A stretch of 64,000 nt of DNA from Manis javanica. Lineage: Eukaryota > Chordata > Mammalia > Pholidota > Manidae. Below, in pieces: positions 10,226 to 20,849 of the stretch (position 1 is its first letter; each line of letters opens with the position of its first letter). Made by a program: the position numbers and the translations under genes. The notes under the pieces are model-generated. The model made no database searches. It saw nothing but the letters and a program-made list of their open reading frames with translations, and had not been told where the DNA came from. The stretch spans positions 146,613,173 to 146,677,172 of the forward strand of contig NC_133156.1 in assembly GCF_040802235.1 (NCBI RefSeq), written 5' to 3'.

Positions 10226-10396
10226 AGGTTCAAGGTTAGCTTGTTTAGTATTTTACTGCCTAACTTAGCTCGCTTATTGAGCTGTTATATACACTGTCTG
10301 GAGATTCTTTTCTTCTCTCCCTTCTTATTCCTCCTCCTCCTCCATTCTTCATATGTTGTGTGTTTTGTTCTGTGCTCTTTTTAGGGGTGCTCCCAT
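10226..10396 (-). other. L1-A inter-ORF spacer
   Basis: 171 bp between the ORF1 stop and ORF2 start. It is longer than the ~60 bp of human L1 but within the range of other mammalian L1s. No open frame runs across it. Confidence 0.8.
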
Positions 10397-11336
10397 CTAG
10401 AGCAGTCCCTGTAGGATGCCCTGTAGAGGTGGTTTGTGGGAAGCAAATTCCCTCAGCTTTTGCTTGTCTGGGAATTGTTTAATCCCACCATCATATTTAA
10501 ATGATAGTCGTGCTGGATACAGTATCCTTGGTTCAAGGCCCTTCTGTTTCATTGCATTAAATATATCATGCCATTCTCTTCTGGCCTGTAGGGTTTCTGT
10601 TGAGAAGTCTGATGTTAGCCTGATTGGTTTTCCTTTATAGGTGGCCTTTTTCTCTCTAGCTGCCTTTAAAACTCTTTCCTTGTCCTTGATCCTTGCCATT
10701 TTAATTACTATGTGTCTTGATGTTGTCCCCCTTGGATCCTTTCTGTTGGGGGTTCTGTGTAATTCCATGGTCTGTTCGATTATTTCCTCCCCCAGTTTGG
10801 GGAAGTTTTCAGCAATTATTTCTTCAAAGACACTTTCTATCCCTTTTCCTCTTTCTTCCTCTTCTGGTATCCCTATAATACGAATGTTATTCCTTTTGTA
10901 TTGGTCACATATTTCTCTTAGTGTTGTTTCATTCCTGGAGATCCTTTCATCTCTCTCTATGTCAGCTTCTATACGTTCCTGTTCTCTGGCTTCTATTCCT
11001 TCAATGGCCTCTTGCATCTTATCCATTCTGCTTATAAATCCTTCCAGGGATTGTTTCACTTCTGTGATCTCTTTCCTGACATCTGTGATCTCCTTCCGGA
11101 CTTCATCCCACTGCTCTTGCATTTTTCTCTGCATCTCATCCCACTGCTCTTGCATTTTTCTCTGCATCTCATCCCACTGCTCTTGCATTTTTCTCTGCAT
11201 CTCATCCCATTGCTCTTGCATTTTTCTCTGCATCGCTGTCAGCATGTTCATGATTTTTATTTTGAATTCTTAGGTCTGTCTCCTTCTCAGGTGTTGTCTC
11301 TGTGATCTTTGTCTGCCTGTAGTTTTGCCTTTTCAT
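10397..11336 (-). pseudogene. L1-A ORF1p, RNA-binding trimer protein (one frameshift)
   Basis: ORF1p coats L1 RNA as a trimer and is needed for retrotransposition. The conventional start is the ATG at 11334-11336, within a 'caccatgaaaagg' context. About 27 codons on, a run of five T's (plus 11254-11258) carries a one-base shift. The rest lies in a second frame from Met at 11251 to the stop at 10397 (284 codons). In that frame, residues 7-50 are four copies of an 11-residue unit (MQRKMQEQWDE). Two heptads (VRKEITD/VRKEITE) follow, then more coiled coil to ~110. Next come an RRM-like domain with 'NNIRIIGIPEEE' and the C-terminal domain with 'DFSTETLQARREW'. Apart from the shift no stop is present. 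Confidence 0.92.
11102..11233 (-). repeat. Four 33-bp tandem repeats in ORF1 coiled coil
   Basis: Four nearly identical 33-bp units (plus 'ctgcatctcatcccactgct' plus 'cttgcatttttct') encode the 11-residue unit MQRKMQEQWDE four times. Eleven residues make three helical turns, so the coiled coil keeps phase as a hendecad. Near-identity at DNA level points to recent expansion. Confidence 0.95.
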
Positions 11337-11697
11337 GGTGATAGATATAGTTTGCAGAGCTGGTACAAGTGACCGCTGGAAGAGCTTCCCTTCTTGTTGG
11401 TTTGTAGCCTTTTCCTGGGAGAATAGCGACCTCTCGTTGCTTGTGCTGGGCAGCTGTGCGCAGACAGGGCTTCTGCTTCCTGCCCAGTTGCTTTGGGGTT
11501 TATCTCTGCTGTTGCTGTGGGCTTGGCCTGGCTGGGGCTGTTCCTCCAAAATGGTGGAGCCCCGTTGAAGGGGGAGCGGCCAGGAGGCTTTTTATCTCCG
11601 TAAGGGGTCTCTGTGCTCCCTGCTGCCCAGGGGGTTAGAGTGCCCAGAGATCCCCAGATTCCCTGCCTCTGGTCTAAGTGACCTGTCCTGCCCCTTT

Positions 11698-12272
11698 AAG
11701 ACTTCCAAAAAGCACTCTCCAAACCAAAACAACAACAGCAACAATGAGAGAGGGAACAGAAAGAAAGAAAAAAAAAAAAAAGGAAAAAACAAGCGATTTT
11801 TTTTTTCTTTTTTTGTCCTCAGGTGCCGGTCCCAGGCACCCGCTCACTGGTCCTGCTGCCCTGTCTCCCTAGCACCAGGGTCCCTGTCCTTTCAAGGCTT
11901 CCAAAAAGCACCCACCCACCAGTCCCGCAGGGAAGGAACGCTCGATATTCTTTGTCCTCAGGCACTGGTCCCAGGCACCCGCTCACCAGTCCCGCTGCCC
12001 TGCCTCCCTAGCACCGGGGTCCCTGTCCCTTTTAGGCTTCCAAAAAGCACTCGCAGAAAAGAGAAAAAAAAAAAGGGGAAAAACGCGTGATTTCCTCTGT
12101 CCTCAAGTGCCGGTCTCAGGCACCCGCCCACTGGTCCCGCAGGGAAAAACGTTGGATATTCTTTGTCCTCAGGCGCCGGTCCCAGGCACCCGCTCACCAG
12201 TCCCGCCACCCTGCCTCCCTAGCACTGGGGTCCCTGTCCCTTTAAGGCTTCCAAAAAGCGCTCGCCAAAAAA
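11698..12272 (-). repeat. Tandem monomer-like units in L1-A 5' UTR
   Basis: The block 'cttccaaaaagc' recurs at 11702, 11898, 12037 and 12248. The block 'gtcctcaggtgccggtccca' recurs, slightly varied, at about 11815, 11955, 12098 and 12165. Spacings of 139-211 bp show partial units and internal deletions. The arrangement recalls monomer-type L1 promoters in rodents, but the sequence is unrelated as far as I can tell. Confidence 0.85.
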
Positions 12273-12507
12273 AAAAAACCGCTCCGGTTTCTTTCCACCT
12301 GCCGGGAGCCGGGGGGAGGGGCGCTCGGGTCCCGCCGGGCCGGGGCTTGTATCTTACCCCCTTCGCAAGGCGCTGGGTTCTTGCAGGTGTGGATGTGGTC
12401 TGGATGTTGTCCTGTGTCCTGTGGTCTCTATTTTAGGAAGATTTTTCTTTGTTATATTTTCATAGCTCTATGTGTTTTTGGGAGGAAATTTCCACTGCTC
12501 TACTCAC

Positions 12508-12524
12508 GCCGCCATCCTGGCTCC
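12508..12524 (-). promoter_or_regulatory. YY1-like site at L1-A 5' end
   Basis: The minus-strand first bases contain CAGGATGGCGGC, close to the YY1 consensus (AAGATGGCGGC) that positions transcription starts in primate L1. The site is seen; binding is inferred. Confidence 0.55.
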
Positions 12525-12539
12525 TAGACTGTACCTTTT
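12525..12539. repeat. Target-site duplication of L1-A, right copy
   Basis: Exact copy of the 15-mer at 3690-3704; it defines the 5' boundary of L1-A at 12524. Confidence 0.93.
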
Positions 12540-13040
12540 AAGTAAAAATAAATTTCTGTGGTTTGTTTTTCCAGGTGGATTTTGGCTGCAATAAATCGCA
12601 TTTCCCAGTAACAAAATGTCTAAATATTTAAACCAGTTTTAAACAATGAGAACTACAATCTAAAGAGCCCAGAGCATCCCTGAATGGGGTGTAACCAGTA
12701 CCAACGCACAGATACATGCCTTTTAATAACTAATAGTATTTGATTATTGGCATGGACCCACTGTTTGTTAGAACTTGTCAAACAAACCAATTGTTGGAGA
12801 AGAGACATAAATATAAATACATAACCCTATAGGGCTCTTCTCAGTGACTTCAGAAATTCAAGTCTGGTGGGCAAAGGAAGGTCGAAGTGTGCTAAGGGAC
12901 TGTCCTGCTGGGAGGGAGGCACAGCTTTGATTGGCTGTAAGGCTGATTAGCAGTGTTTATTGTAGTCAGTTTCCTTGGAAACAGACTGTGTGCTGGTTGA
13001 CGTGCAGGAAGTTTGAATCAGGACCTGGGCTTCCGCTGAT
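12540..13040. other. Unassigned non-coding stretch
   Basis: This continues the pre-insertion sequence interrupted by L1-A. No gene or repeat is securely recognised. Confidence 0.45.
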
Positions 13041-13648
13041 TTGCTGGTGTTGGGAGGAAGAAATTGCCTCCACCCCTCAAGCTTCTTCTAGCTGGTCTAA
13101 GAATCAAACTGACATGAGACAGATTAGAAGGAGAAGAAACTCAAAGTTTAATTACATAGCTACACAGAAGCTATACACACGGATTCCAAAGACAGAGATT
13201 GAAGTCTGTATGTCATCCTGAACCAGGGAGAAGAGGGCAGGGAAGCGATTCCCAGGAATATGAGAGAGTAAATGTTCGGTAAGCGATGTTGCTGGGCCCC
13301 GCAGAATCAATGGGGTGGGGCACAGAGAGGAATTTAACAGACTGAGCCACACTCCCTGGCCGTCAGCCCTGGTCACGCTGTGATACGGTCACCTGTGGGG
13401 GCAGCTCCTCCTGCAGCAGGTCCTCCATCTGAATTCTTTTGATGTGGTTGGTCTGGGGGAGGTCAAAGTATCTTCCTGAGTCTTTTGGGCCTTGATGATT
13501 TTCAGCCCCAAATAATGCATATATCACAATGGCACATCTTGGGTGGCCTGCCCTTAGTCCCTACACCTGCGATGCAAAGACCTCAGTGGGCACTCCGCCA
13601 TTGAGACATGCTTGTCAACCCAGGAGACAAAACAGATGTAGGAGCTAT
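13041..13648 (-). mobile_element. Probable old LTR, antisense (family not assigned)
   Basis: The stretch 'agaatcaaactgacatgaga' with 'cagattagaaggagaagaaa' and 'gtttaattacatagctacac' recalls the reverse of an ERV LTR U3/R region. I cannot name the family. The open frames in it are short. Confidence 0.35.
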
Positions 13649-13653
13649 GCCTT

Positions 13654-14057
13654 TGTCTTGTCAATGGGTTTCAGCCCTGGGCAAGTTCACTTGGATTCAA
13701 TGTGACCAAAGAAATGACAGTAGAATGTTCTTGGAGTGAAAGCGTTATACCCAATTTTATTTCCACGGTGGCAGGTCAATCACTAGAATCTCGTCCACTC
13801 AGAGCGAGTCTGTATGCAGCAAGCCAGTCTCTGCCTCTGGGCCCCTCTGCCTGCAGAGCTGTCCTCTGGGCCCCTCTGCCTGCACAGCCGTCTCAGTCTC
13901 AGTCCTCCGCGCTGCCACCACTCCAGTTTCACCCAGAGTACTGGGCGGAGCTCTTTATATAGAGTCAGTAACGACGTATTGCCCACACTTGTGTAGTGAG
14001 CTAGCCAACCAGGGCCAGGCGAGAATCCTGGCCACAGGAACCTTCACTTTATCCACA
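13654..14057 (-). mobile_element. Solo ERV LTR, copy B, with 5-bp duplication
   Basis: The best preserved copy of the ~350-400-bp LTR family in this window. On the minus strand it starts TGTGGATA, has a TATA box 'ctatataaag' (plus 13953-13962) and AATAAA (plus 13756-13761), and ends GACAAGACA. It is flanked by gcctt on both sides (13649-13653 and 14058-14062). A 5-bp duplication fits ERV integrase action. A 29-bp internal tandem duplication lies at about 13834-13890. No internal retroviral sequence remains. Confidence 0.82.
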
Positions 14058-14259
14058 GCCTTCCTAACCACTGGAAGAAAAAAGTGACAAAATCTTACCA
14101 GTCTAACAAAGGGAACTGAGCAATGGGAAAAAGAGGATAGAAATAATAAGAAGACCTAACAAACAGAAAACACAAAACTGCTCAAAAACACTGAAAAAAG
14201 ACTGACACAGGCAAATGCTAATGAAAGATGCAGGTGAGGGGTTTTTATTTTAATATGTT
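14058..14259. other. Unassigned AT-rich stretch
   Basis: A-rich, possibly old L1. No gene. Confidence 0.3.
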
Positions 14260-14700
14260 TTGAAGAGTTTAATATTCACAGAGTTCAGTATTTGAGAGAT
14301 TCAAATCAGTAAGATGCCCCTCACCCATCCTGCAGAGGCCACCAGCGTTAACAATTTCCTTTCCATTCTGCCAGATAGGAAATGGGTGGGTTATTTTCCC
14401 CTTTACACAAAAGTTGACATCAGCACAGAATGTTCTGCCTAGCATTTTTATTTATCTAATAATACATTGTGGAGATCATGTCATATCACACATTAGCAGC
14501 TTCATTCTTAAAGTGTAATGGGTCCCTGTTTAACTGGACCCTTGTGAAGAGACACCAGGGCTGTTTCCAGTCCTTTGTTATTCTTTCCAAAACCCTACAG
14601 TGAATAATATTGCACCCTTCATCTCAAATGTGCCACATGCACATGGATTAGAATAAATGCCTAGAAGCCATATTTATTGGTCAATGTGCATTTTAAATCA
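14260..14700 (-). mobile_element. Old L1 3' end (L1ME-like), antisense
   Basis: 'acattgtggagatcatgtca' plus 'tatcacacattagcagcttc' plus 'attcttaaagtgtaatgggt' is the reverse of an old L1 3' region, followed by the 'aaccctacagtgaataatat' piece of ORF2/3' UTR. It is strongly diverged. Confidence 0.65.
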
Positions 14701-14719
14701 TAATAGATATTGTGTGTGT

Positions 14720-16412
14720 CAATATTAATATCAAATAGAGTTTGGGACAAGACACATTAAATAGGAAAAATTGGTATTTCATATACTTATAAATATACAA
14801 CATGTTTTATAAGAACATGAAGCAGCCTTAAAGCACCTTAGAAAATATTGAAAAAAGCAAAAAATACAACTGATGGAAGAAATGGACAAATTTACAATTA
14901 TATAAGTAATTTTAACAATGACATGGGTCAGAAACTGACAAGTAAAGTAGAATATAGGGATTTGAGTAGCAATGAACAAGCATGAGTAAACAAAGTAATG
15001 AAAAAGAGCAAGAACTCAGTAGGGGTAATCAATAATTCAAAAGCTTTTGAAAAGACCAATAAAATAGACACATCTTTGCTAACTGCTCAAGGAAGAAAAA
15101 GGCAAGAGAGAAGACCATTAAACCACTCAAAAGATTCAAGCTTGCAAGAACAGGCCACATCTCCTTTCTAGCCAACTGATTCGAAGACACAGATAAAATG
15201 AAAATATCCGGGGAAGCATACATTACTAGCGCTATCTCAGGAAGGGGAGAAAAACCTCACTAGGAAATAACCACAGATGAAAGAAAAGGGCCATTGGAGA
15301 TAGACCCACTTCCATAGCCATCCCCCACCCAAGAAGCAGTCAGCGGTCCAGGAAAGTTTTCAGGCAACCTTTGCCACATTTTCAGGAAGTGCTGATTTTC
15401 TACGTTAAATTCATTTTCTAGAAAAAGAGTGTTTTCCCAATCATTCCATGCTGGTGTACCCAGGAGCACCCAAATGGAGGAGGATTCATACAAAAATGGA
15501 AACACTGCTGCTAAGGCATGGCTACTGCTGATGTAAAAAGAACTAAGTAAGTATTAGTGAAATAGAATGAGCAGGGACTTAAAGAGGGACTCATGATGTG
15601 TTCATGGAATATGAACAATTATGTTCTTTACATAATTATATAATTTGTCACATGTTATAGATGGTATTTATTATATATATTATAAAGTTAATTATGAATT
15701 TATCCATTTAATATAGTTACCTAAGGAATTATAAGGAAGATTAAGAGTTTAAAGGAGAAAAATTTTAAAAATCAATTTGGTAAAATTCAAGACTCATGCC
15801 TTACTTTAAAAAAATTGCAATAGGCTAAGAATAGAAGGAAACTTGTTTAACTTAATAAAGGATATTTATCTCAAATTCTATACCAAATATCATGCTGAAT
15901 GGGAAAGTATTAGAAACAGGAACCAGGTAACATAGTGCTCACTGTCATCTCAAATAGTCCTTGTTGAAAACCCTAGTCAGTCGATAGGACCAAGAGAAGC
16001 AATGAGGTGTGTTAGTGGGAAAGAGGAGTCCAACACTGCCATTGTTTGAGGTCAAATAATTATCTGTTTAGGAAAATCCAAGTGAATAAACAGAAAAAGC
16101 ATAAGAGCTCAAATAGTTCAGTAATTTGATAAAGATGAAAGACATTTTTAAAAAGTAACACATAGAGAAAACATATTGGGAAAAATAGGTATAATAGGCA
16201 ACACAATACATCCATGTTATGTAAATAGTGTCTACAAATCAATAAGAAAAAGATGAACAGTAGGCAATGATATAGACAGGATATTTGCAGAAAAATGAAT
16301 ACAAGTGACCAATAGACACCCCCACCCATACTAAATTATGAAAAATGATAATAATATCAATTTCTCATCAAATTGAGAAAGGTTTAGGAGTAATAATATC
16401 TAGTGGTGATAC
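14720..16412 (+). mobile_element. Old L1 ORF2 remnant, sense
   Basis: Pieces of ORF2 in correct order. 'gaaaagaccaataaaataga' (about 15047) is the linker encoding the 'NKIDKPLA' type motif. 'ctcaaattctataccaaata' plus 'tcatgctgaatgggaaagta' (about 15870) is the RT region. Degenerate C-terminal sequence continues to 16412, where L1-B begins. All frames are broken. The patch at about 15250-15560 is unassigned. Confidence 0.7.
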
Positions 16413-16421
16413 TTTTTTTTT

Positions 16422-16795
16422 ATGAGGGAGGTGCTGTGTGTGTGTGTTTTATTAAGGTATTGTATCATTGATAAACAATCTTATGAAGGTTTCACATGAG
16501 CAGCATTGTGGTTACTACATTCACCCATTTATCAAGTGACCCCTGGCACCCTATTGCAATCACTGTCCATCCATGCAGTAAGATGTTATAGAGTCACTAC
16601 TTGTCTTCTCTGTGTTATACTGTCTTCCCCATGACTCCCCCACCACATTATGTGTGCTAATCATAATGCTCCTTATTCCCCTTCTCTCTCCCTCCTTACC
16701 CCTTTCCCTTTGGTAACTGTTAGTCCCTTCTTGGAGTCTGTGAGTCTGCTGCTGTTTTGTTTCTTCAGTTTTTCTTTGTTATACTCCACAAATAA
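16422..16795 (-). other. L1-B 3' UTR
   Basis: It shares its ORF2-proximal half with L1-A and L1-C. The distal part differs and has its own AATAAA ('ccttaataaaacacac' on minus, about 16447-16456). The usual ORF2 stop is altered (TTT of the ATC-TGA context replaced), as in L1-C. Confidence 0.7.
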
Positions 16796-19700
16796 GGGAG
16801 ATCATTTGGTACTTGTCTTTCTCTGCCTGGCTTCTTTCACTGAGCATAATACCCTCTAGCTCCATCCATATTGTTGCAAATGGTAGGATTTGTTTTCCTC
16901 TTATGGCTGAATAATATCCGTGGTGTATATGTACCACCTCTTCCTTATCCATTCATCTACTGATGGACACTCAGGTTGCTTCCATATCTTGGCTAATGTA
17001 AATAGTGTTGCGATAAACATAGGGGTGCAGATGTCTTTTTGAATCTGGGATCTTGTTTTTCTTAGATAATTCCTAGGAGTGGAATTCCTGGGTCAAATGC
17101 TATTTATATTCTTAGTTTTTTGAGGAACCTCCATATTGCTTTCCACAATAGTTGAACTAATTTACATTCCCACCAGCAATGTAGAAGGGTTCCCCATTCT
17201 CTGCATCCTCACCAGCATTTGCTGTTCATTGTTTTTTGGATGTTGGCCAGTCTAACTGGTGTGTGTGAGGAGATATCTCATTGTAGTTTTAATTTGCATT
17301 TCTCTGATAATTAGTGATGTGGAGCAGCTTTTCATATGACTCTTGGCCATCTGAATTTCTTCTTTGGAGAAGTGTTCAGATCTTCTGCCCATTTTTTAAT
17401 TGGGTTATTTTCTTTTTGGGTATTGAGGCATGTGAGCTCTTTATATATTTTGGATGTTAACCCCTTCTCAGATATGTCATTTATGAATATATTCCCCCAT
17501 ACTGTAGGATGCCTTTTTGTTCTACTGATGGTGTCCTTTGCTGTACAGAAGCATTTTAATTTGATGTAGTCCCATTTGTTCATTTTTGCTTTTGTTTCCC
17601 TTGCCTGAGGTGATGTGTTCAGGAAAAAGTTGCTCATATTTATATTCAAGAGATTTTTGCCTATGTTTTCTTCTAAGAGTTTTATTATTTCATGACTTAC
17701 ATTCAGGTATTTGATCGATATCAGGTTTATTTTTGTATATGGAGTTAGACAATAATCCAGTTTCATTCTCTTACATATAGCTGTCCAGTTTTGCCAACAC
17801 CAGTTGTTGAAGAGGCTGTCATTTCCCCATTATATATCCATGGCTCCTTTATTGTATATTAATTGACCATATATGCTTGGGTTTATATCTGGGCTCTCTA
17901 TTCTGTACCATTGATCTATAGGTGTGTTCTTGTGCCAGTGATTGTCTTGATTACTGTGGCTTTGTAGTAGAGCTTGAAGTTGGGGAGCGTAATTCCCCCA
18001 GCTTTATTCTTCCTTCTCAGGATTACTTTGGATGTTCAGGGCCTTCTGTGGTTCCATATGCATTTTAGAATTATTTGTTCTAGTTTGTTAAAGAATGCTC
18101 TTGGTATTTTTATAGGGATTGCATTGAATCTGCAGACTGCTTTAGGTAGGATGGCCATTTTGACAATATTAATTCTTCCTATCCATGAGCACAGGATGTA
18201 TTTCCATTTACTGGTGCAGTGCCTTCTTTAATTTCTCTCATGGGTGTTTTGTAGTTTTCAGAGTAAAGGTCTTTCACCTCCTTGGTTAGGTTGATTCCTA
18301 GGTATTTTATTCTTTTTGATGCAATTGTAAATGGGATGGTTTTCCTGATTTCTCTTTCTGCTGGTTCATCATTGGTATATAGGAATGCAACAGATTTCTG
18401 TGTATTAATTTGGTGTCCTGCACCTTTGCTGAATTCAGTTATTAGTTCTAATAGTTTTGGGGTGGATTGTTTAGGGTTTTTTATGTACACTATCATGTCA
18501 TCTGCAAATAGTTACAGTTTAATTTCTTCCTTACCAATCTGAATGCCTTTTATTTCTTTGTATTGTCTGATTGCCATGGCTAGAACCTCCAGTACTCTGT
18601 TAAATAGAAGTGGGGAGAGTGGGCATCCTGTCTTGTTCCCAATCTCAGAGGAAAAGCTTTCAGCTTTTCACTGTTAAGTATGATGTTGGCTGTGGGTTTG
18701 TCATATATGGCCTTTATTATGTTGAGGTACCTGCCCTCTATACCCATTTTGTTCAGAGTTTTTATCATGAATGGATGTTGAATTTTGTCAAATGCTTTTT
18801 CAGCATCTATTCAGATGATCATGGGATTTCTGTCCTTTTTGTTGATGTGGTGTATGATGTTGATGGATTTTTGAATATTCTACCTTCCTTGCATCCCTGG
18901 AATAAATCCTACTTGATCATGATGGATGATCTTTTTGATGGATTTTTGAATTAAGTTTGCTAATATTTTGTTGAGTATTTTTGCATCTATGTTCATCAGG
19001 GATATTGGTCTGTAATGTTCTTTTTTTGTGGTGTCTTTGCCTGGTTTGGGTATTAGGGTGATGCTGGCCTCAGAATGAGTTTGAAAGTATTCCCACTCTT
19101 CTATTTCTTGGAAAACTTTAAGGAGGATGGGTATTAGGTCTTCACTAAATGTTTGATAAAATTCAATGGTGAAGCCATCTGATCCAGGCATTTTGTTCTT
19201 AGTTTTTTGATTACCAGTTCAATTTCATTGCTGGTAATTGCTCTGTTCAGATTTCTGTTCCATCCTGGATCAGTCTTGGAAGGTTGTATTTTTCTAGAAA
19301 GTTGTCCATTTCTTCTAGGTCATCCAATTTGTTAGAATATAATTTTTCATAGTATTCTCTAATAATTCTTTGTATTTCTGTGATGTCCTTAGTGATTTTT
19401 CCTTTCTCATTTCTAATTCTGTTTATGTGTATAGACTCTCTTTTTTTGATAAGTCTGGCTAGGGGTTTATCTATTTTGTTTATTTTCTCAATGAAGCAGC
19501 TCCTGGTTCCATTGATTCTATTGTTTTATTCTTCTCAATTTTATTTATTTATGCTCTGATATTTTAAGTCCCTCCTTCTACTAACTTTGGGCCTCATTTG
19601 TTCTTCTTTTTCTAGTTTTATTAATTGTGAGTTTAGACTGTTCATTTGGGATTGTTCTTCTTTTCTGAGGTAAGACTGTATTGCACTATACTTCCCTCTT

Positions 19701-20614
19701 AGCACACCCTTCACTGCATCCTCCATATTTTGCAGTATTGAGTTATTGTTGTCATTCATCTCCATATATTGCTTGACCTCTATTTCTATTTGGTTGTTGA
19801 TCCATTGAATATTTAGGGTCATGTTGTTAAGCCTCCATGTGTTTGTGAGCTTTTTTGTTTTCTTTGCATAATTTATTTCTAGTTTCATACCTTTGTGGTC
19901 TGAGAAACTGGTTGGTACATTTCAATCCTTCTGAATTTACTGAGGCTCTTTTTGTGGACTAGTATGTGATCTACTCTTGAAAATGTTCCATGTGCACTTG
20001 AAAAGAATGTGTATCCTGCTGCTTTTGGGTGGAGTGTTCTGTAGATGTCTGTTAGGTGTTCTAATGTGTTGTTCAGTGCCTCTGTCTCCTTACTTATTTT
20101 CTGTTTGGTCAATCTCTCCTTTGGAGTGAGTGATGTGTTGAATTCTCCTAAAATGAATTCATTGCATCATATCCCTTCCTTTAATTCTGTTAGTATTTGT
20201 TTCACATATGTAGGTGCTCCCATGTTGGGTGCATAGATATTTATAATGGCTATATCCTCTTGTTGGACTGAACCTTTTATCATTATGTAATGTCCTTCTT
20301 TGTCTCTTGTTACTTTCTTTGTTTTGAAGTCTATTTCATCTGATGTAAGCACTGCAATTCCTGCTTTTTTCTCCTCATTATTTGCATGAAATATCTTTTT
20401 CCATCCCTTTACTTTTAGTCTGTGTATGTCTTCAGGTTTGAAGTGAGTATCTTGTAGGCAGCATATAGATAGGTCTTGTTTTTTTTATCCATTCATTAAC
20501 TCTATGTCTTTTGATTGGTGCATTCAGTCCATTTACATTTAGGGTGATTATCAACAGACATATACTTATTGCCATTGCAGGCTTTAGATTTGTGGTTACC
20601 AAAGGTTTGATCAA
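16796..20614 (-). pseudogene. L1-B ORF2 pseudogene
   Basis: Fragments in order and in different frames. The endonuclease start holds 'LNVNGLNAPIKRHRV' (20432-20614). 'GHYIMIKGSVQQEDIAI' (20167-20352) and 'FSRVDHILVHKKSLSKF' (19885-20112) follow. The linker is at 19541-19888. RT begins with '[12 protein letters not shown]' at 18880-19191, then 18580-18768 and 18179-18496. The C-terminal part is 17332-17766. At least eight breaks separate these pieces, so no enzyme can be made. The FADD box region falls between fragments near 18500-18515, where the frame is broken. Confidence 0.9.
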
Positions 20615-20849
20615 GGGCAGCTTCTTTACTATCTAACAGTCTAACTTAACTTGCTTAGTAAACTATTTCAAACACAATCTAAAGGTTCTTTATATTTTAG
20701 GTGTCATATTCTATACTCTTTGTGTGTCCCTTGGCCTTTGTGGGTAGTTGATTTAACTTTGAATTTTATTGGTAATTAATTGGTCTACTTCCTTTACTAT
20801 GGTTTTATTTTTTCTGATGACAGCTATTTAGCCTTAGGTACACTTCCAT

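Larger units (their letters stand above)
3705..12524 (-). mobile_element. L1-A: near-intact young LINE-1 with composite 3' tail
   Basis: A non-LTR retrotransposon inserted by target-primed reverse transcription. Read on the minus strand it contains a 5' end GGAGCCAGGATGGCGGCG, a ~1.2-kb 5' UTR, ORF1, a 170-bp spacer, ORF2, a ~340-bp 3' UTR ending in poly(A) at 6043, and then 2.3 kb of extra sequence holding three more poly(A) tracts. The exact 15-bp duplication encloses the whole 8.8-kb block, so the tail probably arrived with the L1 in one event. ORF1 and ORF2 each carry one single-base frameshift in a homopolymer. The ordinary size of such elements is 6-7 kb. Confidence 0.93.
11337..12524 (-). 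promoter_or_regulatory. L1-A 5' UTR / internal promoter
   Basis: ~1.19 kb upstream of ORF1. It carries a GC- and CpG-rich part nearest the 5' end (about 12285-12350, with many CG dinucleotides), a tandem-unit region (11815-12270), an A-rich tract (11769-11783) and a more unique part next to ORF1. By analogy with other mammalian L1s it should hold the RNA polymerase II promoter. The longest plus-strand frames here are shadows of the repeats. Confidence 0.8.

Noticed and set aside
11102..11233. Regular 33-bp repeats, considered as a CRISPR-like array
   Set aside because: Units are contiguous without spacers and encode the ORF1 coiled coil.
10641..11305. 210- and 97-codon plus-strand frames with Cys/Ser/Phe repeats
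   Set aside because: Antisense translation of the ORF1 33-bp repeats, not a separate repeat protein.
12280..12350. CpG-rich cluster that could be a gene promoter
   Set aside because: It lies inside the L1-A 5' UTR within the target duplications, so it belongs to the L1 promoter.
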